DNA from: Microbulbifer marinus
Lineage (GTDB): Bacteria; Pseudomonadota; Gammaproteobacteria; Pseudomonadales; Cellvibrionaceae
NCBI RefSeq assembly: GCF_900107725.1
Contig: NZ_FNQO01000001.1
Coordinates: 1,728,458-1,792,457, forward strand
Length of the DNA stretch: 64,000 nt
Direction: 5' to 3'
This document shows positions 26,617 to 34,569 of the stretch, piece by piece. Position numbers and translations under genes: made by a program. A model generated the notes under the pieces. It made no database searches and had not been told where the DNA came from. It saw only the letters and a list, made by a program, of their open reading frames with translations. The stretch's first letter is position 1. Each line of letters opens with the position of its first letter.

Positions 26617-26958
26617 ATGTTGGTTTTTGCTTTGAGTAGCTTCGGCCTGGCGGCCATTGGGGGACTGGTTCTTGCCAGCCATATCTTGCGCGGCAGATTG
26701 GCTCCCTGGTTCCTGTCGCTGGGGCATGCCCTGCTGGGTGCGATCGGCCTCGTCACCCTGATTCTCCTACTGTTGGGTGGAGATAATAGCGGCCAGCGCC
26801 TGATTGCCGCCTTTGCCCTGCTGTTGGCGGCAGCCCTCGGCGGCTTCTTTCTAGCCTCCTTCCACCTGCGCAGCAAACTGGCACCCAAGGCTGTGGTGAT
26901 ACTGCATGCCGGCCTTGCGGTAATCGGTTTTCTGATCCTTCTGAGCCTGGTGCTCTGA
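26617..26958 (+). CDS. Small polytopic membrane protein, unknown function
   Basis: This encodes 113 residues with four predicted helices. ATG 26617 is chosen for AGGAG upstream rather than the longer frame from 26545, which would put a Pro- and Cys-containing segment ahead of the first helix. The sequence reads as an internal repeat: LVLASHILRGRLAP near residue 18 and FFLASFHLRSKLAP near residue 77 each precede a hydrophobic hairpin, suggesting duplication of a two-helix unit. It ends one base before the DUF2231 gene, implying tight coupling. The family is not recognised. Confidence 0.65.
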   Translation: MLVFALSSFGLAAIGGLVLASHILRGRLAPWFLSLGHALLGAIGLVTLILLLLGGDNSGQRLIAAFALLLAAALGGFFLASFHLRSKLAPKAVVILHAGLAVIGFLILLSLVL

Positions 26959-26959
26959 C

Positions 26960-27379
26960 ATGGGTCACCGCCTGCATCCCGCGCTGGTGCATTTTCCGGT
27001 CGCCTGCTGGTCGCTGGCCGTGGTGGCGGACTTCGCTGGGTTCTGGTTCGGCGAACCCGCCTGGCGCTGGTCGAGCGGGCTTCTCGCAGTGGGTTGTGGC
27101 ACGGCCATTGTAGCCATGCTCGCGGGCATACTCGAACTGGCATATGTGCCCGAAGGCCCCGCGATGCGGATTGCTTACTGGCACATGGGGGCGATGCTCT
27201 GCGCCTGCGCCCTATTCTGCACCCGCCTGCTGCTGCGACTGGAGGATTTGCGCGCGCTGGAGCCGAACACCGTGTCCCTGCTTCTGGATGCCGGCGGTTT
27301 CCTCTGCCTGACTGTCGGTGGCTGGCTCGGTGGCAAGCTGGTTTATCACCACGGCGTCTGGCGCTCCGACAGCCATTGA
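26960..27379 (+). CDS. DUF2231-family membrane protein
   Basis: This 139-residue protein has four membrane helices and begins with GHRLHPALVHFPVACW, the conserved opening of DUF2231. Histidines in helices (His4, His8, His11 and a WHMG motif near residue 76) could ligate heme, as has been suggested for the family on sequence grounds. The gene starts one base after its upstream neighbour. Together the two small membrane proteins may form a complex responding to, or controlled by, the ECF sigma factor (inference). Confidence 0.75.
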   Translation: MGHRLHPALVHFPVACWSLAVVADFAGFWFGEPAWRWSSGLLAVGCGTAIVAMLAGILELAYVPEGPAMRIAYWHMGAMLCACALFCTRLLLRLEDLRALEPNTVSLLLDAGGFLCLTVGGWLGGKLVYHHGVWRSDSH

Positions 27380-27552
27380 CCCGGTAACCCAAGCGGTTGA
27401 CGGGTCATTGCGACAGAGGGACGTGCCCCCACCGACCCAAATCAACACGAGCCCGCGGAATACCCACAGATCCGAATATCTGCGCCGGCATTGCCGGGTT
27501 AAAAACCTGCGTGCACACCACCCCGACAAACCATTGCTTGAGGAATCAACAC

Positions 27553-28272
27553 GTGCTGCTCGAATCTGTATTCCAGGAACCTACCACAGCGCCGGAAGTG
27601 GGCGTGTCCGACCGCATCCGCCATCGCCTGATCGAGGCGGGGCAGCGCTTCCACGCCAACGACAACATCGCCGCCTTTATCCATGACGGCGAACTGGATG
27701 AATTGCGCACAGAGGTTGAACAGAAGCTTCAAGGCTTGCTGCATGCGCTGGTAATTGACACCCACAGCGACCACAACGTCGCCGATACCGCGAAGCGGGT
27801 CGCCAAAATGTTCGTGCACGAGGTGTTTCGCGGCCGCTATGAAAAGGCGCCGGCGGCTACGACATTTCCGAACGTTTCCCAGCTCAACGAACTGATGATC
27901 GTCGGACCGGTTACGGTGCGCAGCGCCTGTTCGCATCATTTGTGCCCAATCCTGGGCAAGGTGTGGATTGGCGTGCTGCCCAATGCGTCGTCCGACCTGA
28001 TCGGCTTGTCCAAGTACGCACGCCTGGCCGAATGGGTGATGAACCGGCCGCAGATTCAGGAAGAGGCCGTGGTCATGCTGGCTGACGAACTGGAGCACCG
28101 CCTTCAACCAGATGGCCTGGCGATCGTCATGGAGGCCAGCCACTTCTGCATGCACTGGCGTGGGGTCAAAGACAATGACGCGTTGATGCATAACTCTGTC
28201 ATGCGTGGAGCGTTCTTGAAAAACGCGACGCTACGGCTCGAATTTCTGAATTTGCTTGGAAACCGTCGTTGA
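27553..28272 (+). CDS. folE: GTP cyclohydrolase I
   Basis: This 239-residue enzyme converts GTP to dihydroneopterin triphosphate, the first step to folate and related pterins. GTG 27553 is chosen because GAGGA lies eight bases upstream and homology begins just after it; the frame is open further upstream without family similarity. Zinc ligands are visible in RSACSHHLCPI (Cys, His) and ASHFCMHWRG (Cys), with the substrate-binding GLSKYARL. The N-terminal part is longer than in short FolE proteins. It is separated from the DUF2231 gene by about 170 bases in which I see nothing else. Confidence 0.9.
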   Translation: MLLESVFQEPTTAPEVGVSDRIRHRLIEAGQRFHANDNIAAFIHDGELDELRTEVEQKLQGLLHALVIDTHSDHNVADTAKRVAKMFVHEVFRGRYEKAPAATTFPNVSQLNELMIVGPVTVRSACSHHLCPILGKVWIGVLPNASSDLIGLSKYARLAEWVMNRPQIQEEAVVMLADELEHRLQPDGLAIVMEASHFCMHWRGVKDNDALMHNSVMRGAFLKNATLRLEFLNLLGNRR

Positions 28273-28594
28273 CTGTCCGGGTTTATTTCATCGGCCGAAT
28301 CCATCCGGTGGGTATAGCCTCCGCGTAACAGCAGGAGACTTATCGCGCCCGAGTATGCTATTCGACTGCCCGCCCACGGATCAAACAGATTATCGAGGGC
28401 TTGGCCGACCCGATATTCTACGGCTCGAGCCCATCAGCTATTGTCTGGGCAGACTAACGGATTAACACAATCTCAGCTGACGTGTGCGCCGCATGAAGTC
28501 TCCATGCAACGATGCCGAACAAGCTCCTCGAAGGGCTGTGCCACCAAAACTGGCCGTGGAGAACATTCTAAAATCGTGGCCGGGACCCAATTGG
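28273..28594. other. Gap after folE with no supported gene
   Basis: This stretch of about 320 bases after the folE stop holds only short open frames without ribosome sites. No hairpin-plus-T terminator and no clear similarity to neighbours was found. It borders the decayed outer-membrane gene fragment and may be degenerate sequence from the same duplication. Confidence 0.4.
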
Positions 28595-28677
28595 CCGGGG
28601 CGGTAGGCGTAGCCCATCACCGTCTCAGTGAACTCGCCCCGTAAGCTCTTGCTGTCGGGATAAGCTAATTTCCCGAT
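28595..28677 (-). pseudogene. Decayed fragment of the outer-membrane barrel gene
   Basis: Read on the minus strand this gives IGKLAYPDSKSLRGEF followed by TETVMGYAYRP. That is a shortened copy of the barrel gene segment at about 29862-29960, which reads VGKLNYSDSQSSQGEF, then YDGKF, then TEAVMGYAYRP. The DNA similarity is plain (GGGCGGTAGGC and CCCAT-ACCG blocks in both). Flanking sequence carries stops and no extended homology, so this is a fragment of a paralogue or of a partial duplication of the neighbouring gene. Confidence 0.7.
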
Positions 28678-28796
28678 ATAGATCTTTCAGAGATTGGCAT
28701 GAGTGTAACCAGCCTTGCCTTAAGGCTTAGTTCAGCGACACCTGGCCGCAAGCAAAAAGTTGCTCGGCACAGAGTTGGCGCACGAAATCTTCGAGC

Positions 28797-28843
28797 ATAA
28801 AAAAACGGAAAAGGCCGATCAGTAAATTACCGATCGGCCTTTT
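28797..28843 (-). terminator. Terminator of the tRNA-fMet/repeat transcript
   Basis: A 12-base stem AAAAGGCCGATC (28809-28820) pairs with GATCGGCCTTTT (28832-28843). Read on the minus strand it is followed by CCG and seven T residues. It ends the unit formed by tRNA-fMet and the two 113-bp repeats. Confidence 0.88.
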
Positions 28844-28849
28844 GAAATG

Positions 28850-29075
28850 TGGTAGCGGGGGCAGGATTTGAACTTAAGACCTTCGCCCGGCTATGCCGGC
28901 CAGAGGTAGAAAGGGAGCCCGGATCGTCGGGCATCGACCTCAAAACTACCGACGGAAGAATTTGGTAGCGGGGGCAGGATTTCAACCTACGACCTTCGCC
29001 CGGCTATGCCGGCCAGAGGCAGAGAGGGAGCCCGGATCGTCGGGCGTCTACCTCCAAACCACTGGCGGAAGAATT
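28850..29075 (-). repeat. Two tandem 113-bp repeats each carrying the 3' part of tRNA-fMet
   Basis: Copies occupy 28850-28962 and 28963-29075, directly abutting the true tRNA at 29076. Each begins, in plus coordinates, with a 36-base segment matching the 3' end of the tRNA gene including CCA: 34 of 36 identical in the outer copy and 35 of 36 in the inner copy. The other 77 bases are shared by the two copies (about ten differences) but absent from the tRNA. They contain two hairpins, including GCCCG/CGGGC. The arrangement recalls the E. coli tyrT operon, whose tRNA genes are followed by repeats bearing tRNA 3' ends. Confidence 0.93.
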
Positions 29076-29152
<77 letters not shown>

Positions 29153-29219
29153 TCAACTCTGCACAATTGAATCCTGGTAAAGTTTCAACTGCCGGTGCTG
29201 AGCACCGAAGAGGCTGCGC

Positions 29220-29248
29220 ATTCTAGTGATAGCCTCCCCGGAAGTCCA
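29220..29248 (-). promoter_or_regulatory. Sigma-70 promoter of the tRNA-fMet unit
   Basis: On the minus strand TGGACT (29243-29248) and TAGAAT (29220-29225) are 17 bases apart. They are followed by a GC-rich discriminator (GCGCAGCC), typical of stringently controlled stable-RNA promoters. The predicted start is near 29213, about 60 bases before the mature tRNA. Confidence 0.7.
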
Positions 29249-29265
29249 GACGCCGATGGGAAATG

Positions 29266-29283
29266 GTTGAAATTAATTTCAAC
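29266..29283. promoter_or_regulatory. 18-bp perfect palindrome upstream of the tRNA-fMet promoter
   Basis: GTTGAAATTAATTTCAAC is a perfect inverted repeat centred about 61.5 bases before the predicted transcription start, in an AT-rich patch of GC-rich DNA. The position suits an activator site; the sequence partly resembles Fis sites known upstream of stable-RNA promoters. The bound factor is unknown. Confidence 0.4.
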
Positions 29284-29382
29284 TCCAGGCCAATTTCCTG
29301 TTGTTATCCACAATGCGTGAACGCCGGCCGGTGAAAAATAATCGCCAACCGGCCGCGATTTCCGTATCGCGGCACGGATCAA

Positions 29383-32300
29383 TCAGAGCTTGCCGACCAT
29401 ATTCAGGAACACGCCCTGGCTGTCGTAATCCAGTTGCGTCAGGTCATCAGAGAAGTCGGTGAAGTTGTAGCCCACGCCCACCTTCAGGTGTTTGCCGATA
29501 TGCCGGTACAGCCCCACCAGCGCCCCGCTTCTGCGGTCCTGGGCATCGGGCAAATCGAGCATGCGGCCTTCGACCAGCAGATCCCAGCGATTGACGAAGT
29601 GCCAGTCGGCGCGCAGCACATACAGGTTGGCGCGGCTGTCAAAAAATTCCGGATCCTGGCGATCCAGACTCAGCTGGCCGAGGCGATACGCATACTTGGC
29701 ACCGAGGGTCCAGCGGCGGCTGATATCGTAGCTGGTGTCGACCGAGAAGATATGGCTCTTCTGGATAAATTCCACCGCCGTGTTTTCCACCGTGACCTGA
29801 TCGCGCGTCGGCACATTGTAGAAGTAGGTGTACTTCAGCAAGGTGTTCAGGCGATCGTTGCTGACCGGGCGGTAGGCATAACCCATGACCGCTTCGGTGA
29901 ATTTGCCATCGTAGAACTCACCCTGGGAGCTCTGGCTGTCGGAGTAATTGAGTTTGCCGACCAGGCGCCAATCCGGATTCATCTGGTAGCTGAGAGTATT
30001 TTTCATCAGCCAGGTATCGCGCTCGGACTCTGTCACGGTATCTGCATCCACCGGCGTTTCCATCGCATCGGTGCGGTATTCCACCGCTGACGCGAGACGG
30101 ATGTCGCCGTCGCTGAAGCCCATGTTGAAGCCCACCGCGCGGCGATCCGTCTGCGCTCCGGTGCGAGGGTCTTCCAACGTGCCCGCCTCGACACTGGTGC
30201 CGTAGCTCCAGCGATCGTTCGGCGTCAGATCCATACCCAGTGCGTGGGTCAGGCCGGTGGAAATATCCCCGTGGCTGTACTGTTCCTCGCCGTAGATGCT
30301 CAGGCTGTCGGAGTAACGGCTGCGGAAGCCGCTGCTCATATTGCCTTTGCGCGCGCGGATGCCGGTATCGGTACGCTCGTTGTCGAGGGAGTAATTCAGA
30401 TACAGGTTGGTTCTGTCGGTAATCAGGTAGTCGGTACCCAGGCGCGCGGCAGTGCCGGTATCGCCACCGGACAGTTCGCTGTCCAGCGTCAGTCGCTCGC
30501 TCACGCGGTAGGCGCCGCCGAAGCCCGCGCGATTGTTCTCGTCGCGAGTGCCGGTCACTTCCACCGTGCCCTGCACGAAACCGAATGCACTCCAGTCTTC
30601 GCCGGAGTCGTAGGAAGCCTGCACGGCCATATCGGTCCGGTCGCCCTGGGTCTGGGTGGCCGGCACCACCGGCGAGAAATCCTCGCGGCTGTCGGTGCGG
30701 GCGCCGGTGCTCAGGCGCCAGTTATCGTTGAGACGGTAACCGACCATCAGGTCCACGGCACTGGTCTGCAGGCCGAGTTCCTGCTCCTTGCTGTCCGCCT
30801 TCAGGCCGACATCAAAGCGTTCGCCGATCGGCACATTGACACTGGCCCCGTATTGGGTGGTTTCGCCGGTGACAAACTGCCCCGGCGCGGAGAAGCCGGC
30901 TTCGCGCTGCTGGTGGTAGAAGGTACCCGATCCGCGCGCGCCCTCGAAGAAGTCGTTGAGCTGCAGGCTACCCTCGATTTTAGCAGCGCCCGCCTTGGCT
31001 TCCGGGTCCAGTGGCTGTTGCTGCTGATTGAATGTGAAGCCGCCGTCGTAGGAGTTGACGCTGTCCAGGTTGCCGCCCTGGCTGTCCGCCATTTCTATCT
31101 TCACCCAGCTGCCGGCGCTCTTGCGCAGCGTCAGGTCGACGCCCTGCAGGGAGGTCTCGTTGTCTTCCTCGTCCTGCTGGGTGCCACTGATGCCGAGCTT
31201 GACGTAATCGCCGAGCCAGTAATGGGCGCGGCCGCCGACGGCAAGCGTATCCATTTCCTCGAAGCCCGGCGTGTACTCGTAGCGCGCCACCAGGTACTGC
31301 GGGTTGCCGTTATAGGAACCGTCCTGAATCAGCAGGTTGTCGTTGGCCAGTGCCGACAGCGGTTTGTTCAGCAGCACGCGCCCCTGGATATAATCGATAT
31401 CGTAATCGATCGCCGGGGTCAGGTTTTTTACCCCCAGTACCAGGCCGGAGTCCTTGTCCCGCACTTCGACGCGCAGGCGCTCGGAGCCGCCCAGCAGATC
31501 CTGGTGGCGGAGGAAATACAGCGAGCCGCCGGTACCGCGGAACTCGTCGCGGCCACCGATGGTACCGGGCTCGGCACCGAAGGCATCGACCTGGAAGCGC
31601 TTCTCGCCGAAGCTGGTCATGGCATCACTTTCGAAGTGGCCGTTGGCACCGTAGAGGGCGCGATCGATATGCGCCAGCTCGTTATCGGTGTAGGCCGCCT
31701 TGAAGTTGCCCCATAGGCCGTAGTCATCGTACTTGGACACTTTCACGTAAAACTTGCCGGAGGTCGGCGCGTCCTCGACCACGGTGGAGTCGTCGCCGAA
31801 GGTCGGGTAATAGAGATCGCTGTCCAGGCGACGGAAGAGCGCGTCCGGGGATTTTTCCAGGAAGTTGGAGAAAATCTCGTCCACCGGCCCCTCTTCGGTA
31901 TCCGCGCTGGCGGACAGGCGCCAGCCGTCACCGAAACCGCCGCTGGTGTAGAAGGCCAGGCGACCGTCGTAACTGACGGAGTTGTCGTAGTGGGTTTCGT
32001 CGCCGGTGACCAGCGCCGCGGGGCCGTTGGTCTTGTCGTAACCGATGGTCAGGTCGGCGATACCGACCGTGAACCAGTCGTTGCTGGCAAATTGCAGGTC
32101 GCGCAGGAACAGATCGCCGTTACCTTCGCCATCGAGTACCGCAACTTCCACCGTGTGCATGCCGCGGTCGAATATCTGCTCGGCGACAAACTGGCCCTGC
32201 TCATTCACCGGCACCGGATTGCCGGCCAGCCATACGGTGTGGTTCGCCGGAATATCTGCGCCGTTCACCAGCACGGTATTGCCGTCCAGCGGAATATTGC

Positions 32301-34569
32301 GGCGCGCGAGGCGGTTCTCGCCGTAGCCCACCAGCAGCTCTGTATCTGCATCGCCCCGTTCAGCCGGCGCGTCGATACTGTCCACCAGCCACAGTGACTG
32401 TGGGCGCGTCTCATCGTAACGGCCCTTGTCATCGTAGGCGCGCAACAGGTACTGCAGTTTTTTCAGCGGTGCCTGGAATTCCTCGAATTCCGCCTGCCAC
32501 TCGCCCTCACCATTTTCATCCAGCTCCACCACGGCCAGCGGCGCGTCGCGCAGAGACTGATCTTCCTCGAACAGGCGCACTTCGGTGCGCTCGATAAAGG
32601 ACGGATAGTTACTGTAGCTCTTGAACTGCACGCGACTGTCGGCGATTTCTGTTTCCGGGTCGTCCGCGTAGCGGATGGTGCTCGGCCAGGCGGTGACATT
32701 CAGGCGCGGCTGCATTTTCTTGTTGTCGAAGCGGAACTGGATATTGGCGTTTTCCAGGGCCACGTCGGTACAGCGCTGCAGGTCGGCGGAGTTTTTGTAC
32801 GGATCGTACTCCGGGCTGCCGTCCACGGTGATGCGCATCAGGTTCAGCGCATAGGGATTGTTGGCCTGCGCCTCGCGGTTGATGCGCTCGATTTCCAGTC
32901 GGTCCTGTTCCGCCAGCACGGCCAGCTCATCGTAGAGCACCTGCACTTCCACGCGGGCACCGTCCAGCTGGATAAAGCCGGTGGCCACCACGTCATCGGA
33001 CTGTACGTAACCACGCCCCTCGAACTCCACCTGCTCGTCGGAGAGCTGCAGTTCACGCTGCGCCTGCTCCATGGCCCGGCGCGCGCGCGCACTGGACAGA
33101 CCGACGTCATCGCCGTAGACCATCGCCTCGCGGCGCTCCATGCGCTCGTTGTCGCTGTAGCCGATAAAGCTCAGGCGCACATTGGCCTTGCCGGCAACCT
33201 CCGCCATCGCATTGCGCATCTGCATCAGCTGCGCCTGGGAAATCAGCGGATCACCGTTATCAAAGCGAATCGGCGGAATCGGGCCGCTCGGAGATTCGTG
33301 CGCAATGGTAATGGTCTCAGCACCGGCCGCCTCCGGACAGGCCTGCACGCCGTCACCGGCGGTTTCCAGCGGGTCGTCGTACCAGAATTCCACTTCCACG
33401 CGGCGGTTCAGCGCGCGGCCCTTGGGCGTGTCGTTGGCGGCCAGCGGCTGGGTCGCCCCCTTGCCGCTGCTGGTCACCATGTAATCCGGCAGGCCCAATG
33501 AATCACGCACCGCCAGCGCGACTCTTCTGGCCTCGGCACGGGACAGTGCCATATGGTCGCTGTACAACTCGGCAGGACCTTCCGGCAGTGGCAGCGCATC
33601 GGTGTGGCCGACGAAATGAATCACCAGATTGTTCTTGTCGGCCAGATTCGCGCGCACTTCGCGGATACGGCGTACGAAGGCCTCGGGCAGGTCCACCTGC
33701 CCCGGCTGCCAGCGCAGCGGCGTGACCAGGTTCTTCAGGCGCGCACGCTGTTCGCTGCCGGCGGTGTAGTGCAGGCGACAAACGGTTTCCTGGCGGCACA
33801 CCTTGACCCGGTTCAGCGCCAGCGCCTCGGCGCGGGCGCGCTCGGCCATGGCCTCGGCGTCCAGCGCGTCGTAGCTGAGCAGTACCTGCACGCGGCGGTT
33901 CAGTTCGCGCCCGGCGGTGGTGATATTGTCCGCAACAGGCTCGGCATCGCCGCGCCCCTCGAACGACACCATGTCTTCCGGCAGCTCCAGCGCCAGCTGG
34001 AAAAACTCCGCCACCAGCTGGGCACGGGCGCGGGTGAATTCTTCTTTATCGGCAAGCCCTGCCAGCTGCTCTTCGCTCAGCGGATCGCTGTCGGTGTGGC
34101 CGATAAAGCGCAGCTTCAGGTTGGGCTGCTCGCCCAGTTCGGCCAGTTTTCCCTTCAGTGCCTCGACGGATGCGGAATCGATTTCATCATCCAGCGACTG
34201 GAACAGCAGTGGCTCGATGAAGTCTTCCTCGACCACCGGTTCCGCGGGTTCGACAAACTGCGTCGCGTCCTGCACCCACTGGCGGCGTGGCTGGCCGAGC
34301 AGCATCGTCTCGGTGTTATTGCCGATCGGTTTTTCTGCGTAAACGGCCTCCGGCTGCGCCTCTTCTACTTGGGGCGAAAGACCGGGGATTTTCTGCCACA
34401 CCTGCCACCAGGGCGCCTTGTCTGGCTGAACCTGTTCGGCCTCCTGGGCAACTGACGGCACCGCCAGAAACATGGCCAGCGCCGCGGCGTAGTAGCAATC
34501 GCGGCCATTAGCCGCTGCCACAGCGATGGACAGTCCGCTTTTTTTCATGTTGTTTTTATCAGAGGACAT
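29383..34569 (-). CDS. Outer-membrane beta-barrel protein with three OmpA-type peptidoglycan-binding domains
   Basis: This encodes 1728 residues. A basic start and hydrophobic stretch (about 25-41, ending VAQEAE) form the export signal. Three OmpA C-terminal-type domains follow at about 120-235 (RFIGHTDSDPL, GRELNRRVQV), 285-397 (HFVGHTDALPL, GRALNRRVEV) and 433-547 (a weaker GYSDNE copy). An Ig-like region spans about 610-860. The C-terminal half (about 870-1728) alternates short amphipathic strands, as in a large outer-membrane barrel, and ends VFLNMVGKL. The peptidoglycan-binding domains precede the barrel, the reverse of OmpA. Its ATG overlaps the DUF11 gene stop (TAATG), so the two are translationally coupled. 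It may anchor, export or assemble the DUF11 protein. Confidence 0.8.
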   Translation of the reverse strand: MSSDKNNMKKSGLSIAVAAANGRDCYYAAALAMFLAVPSVAQEAEQVQPDKAPWWQVWQKIPGLSPQVEEAQPEAVYAEKPIGNNTETMLLGQPRRQWVQDATQFVEPAEPVVEEDFIEPLLFQSLDDEIDSASVEALKGKLAELGEQPNLKLRFIGHTDSDPLSEEQLAGLADKEEFTRARAQLVAEFFQLALELPEDMVSFEGRGDAEPVADNITTAGRELNRRVQVLLSYDALDAEAMAERARAEALALNRVKVCRQETVCRLHYTAGSEQRARLKNLVTPLRWQPGQVDLPEAFVRRIREVRANLADKNNLVIHFVGHTDALPLPEGPAELYSDHMALSRAEARRVALAVRDSLGLPDYMVTSSGKGATQPLAANDTPKGRALNRRVEVEFWYDDPLETAGDGVQACPEAAGAETITIAHESPSGPIPPIRFDNGDPLISQAQLMQMRNAMAEVAGKANVRLSFIGYSDNERMERREAMVYGDDVGLSSARARRAMEQAQRELQLSDEQVEFEGRGYVQSDDVVATGFIQLDGARVEVQVLYDELAVLAEQDRLEIERINREAQANNPYALNLMRITVDGSPEYDPYKNSADLQRCTDVALENANIQFRFDNKKMQPRLNVTAWPSTIRYADDPETEIADSRVQFKSYSNYPSFIERTEVRLFEEDQSLRDAPLAVVELDENGEGEWQAEFEEFQAPLKKLQYLLRAYDDKGRYDETRPQSLWLVDSIDAPAERGDADTELLVGYGENRLARRNIPLDGNTVLVNGADIPANHTVWLAGNPVPVNEQGQFVAEQIFDRGMHTVEVAVLDGEGNGDLFLRDLQFASNDWFTVGIADLTIGYDKTNGPAALVTGDETHYDNSVSYDGRLAFYTSGGFGDGWRLSASADTEEGPVDEIFSNFLEKSPDALFRRLDSDLYYPTFGDDSTVVEDAPTSGKFYVKVSKYDDYGLWGNFKAAYTDNELAHIDRALYGANGHFESDAMTSFGEKRFQVDAFGAEPGTIGGRDEFRGTGGSLYFLRHQDLLGGSERLRVEVRDKDSGLVLGVKNLTPAIDYDIDYIQGRVLLNKPLSALANDNLLIQDGSYNGNPQYLVARYEYTPGFEEMDTLAVGGRAHYWLGDYVKLGISGTQQDEEDNETSLQGVDLTLRKSAGSWVKIEMADSQGGNLDSVNSYDGGFTFNQQQQPLDPEAKAGAAKIEGSLQLNDFFEGARGSGTFYHQQREAGFSAPGQFVTGETTQYGASVNVPIGERFDVGLKADSKEQELGLQTSAVDLMVGYRLNDNWRLSTGARTDSREDFSPVVPATQTQGDRTDMAVQASYDSGEDWSAFGFVQGTVEVTGTRDENNRAGFGGAYRVSERLTLDSELSGGDTGTAARLGTDYLITDRTNLYLNYSLDNERTDTGIRARKGNMSSGFRSRYSDSLSIYGEEQYSHGDISTGLTHALGMDLTPNDRWSYGTSVEAGTLEDPRTGAQTDRRAVGFNMGFSDGDIRLASAVEYRTDAMETPVDADTVTESERDTWLMKNTLSYQMNPDWRLVGKLNYSDSQSSQGEFYDGKFTEAVMGYAYRPVSNDRLNTLLKYTYFYNVPTRDQVTVENTAVEFIQKSHIFSVDTSYDISRRWTLGAKYAYRLGQLSLDRQDPEFFDSRANLYVLRADWHFVNRWDLLVEGRMLDLPDAQDRRSGALVGLYRHIGKHLKVGVGYNFTDFSDDLTQLDYDSQGVFLNMVGKL

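Noticed and set aside
28850-29075. CRISPR array
   Set aside because: The two 113-bp units are identical in period and nearly so in full sequence, without unique spacers, and contain tRNA 3' ends.
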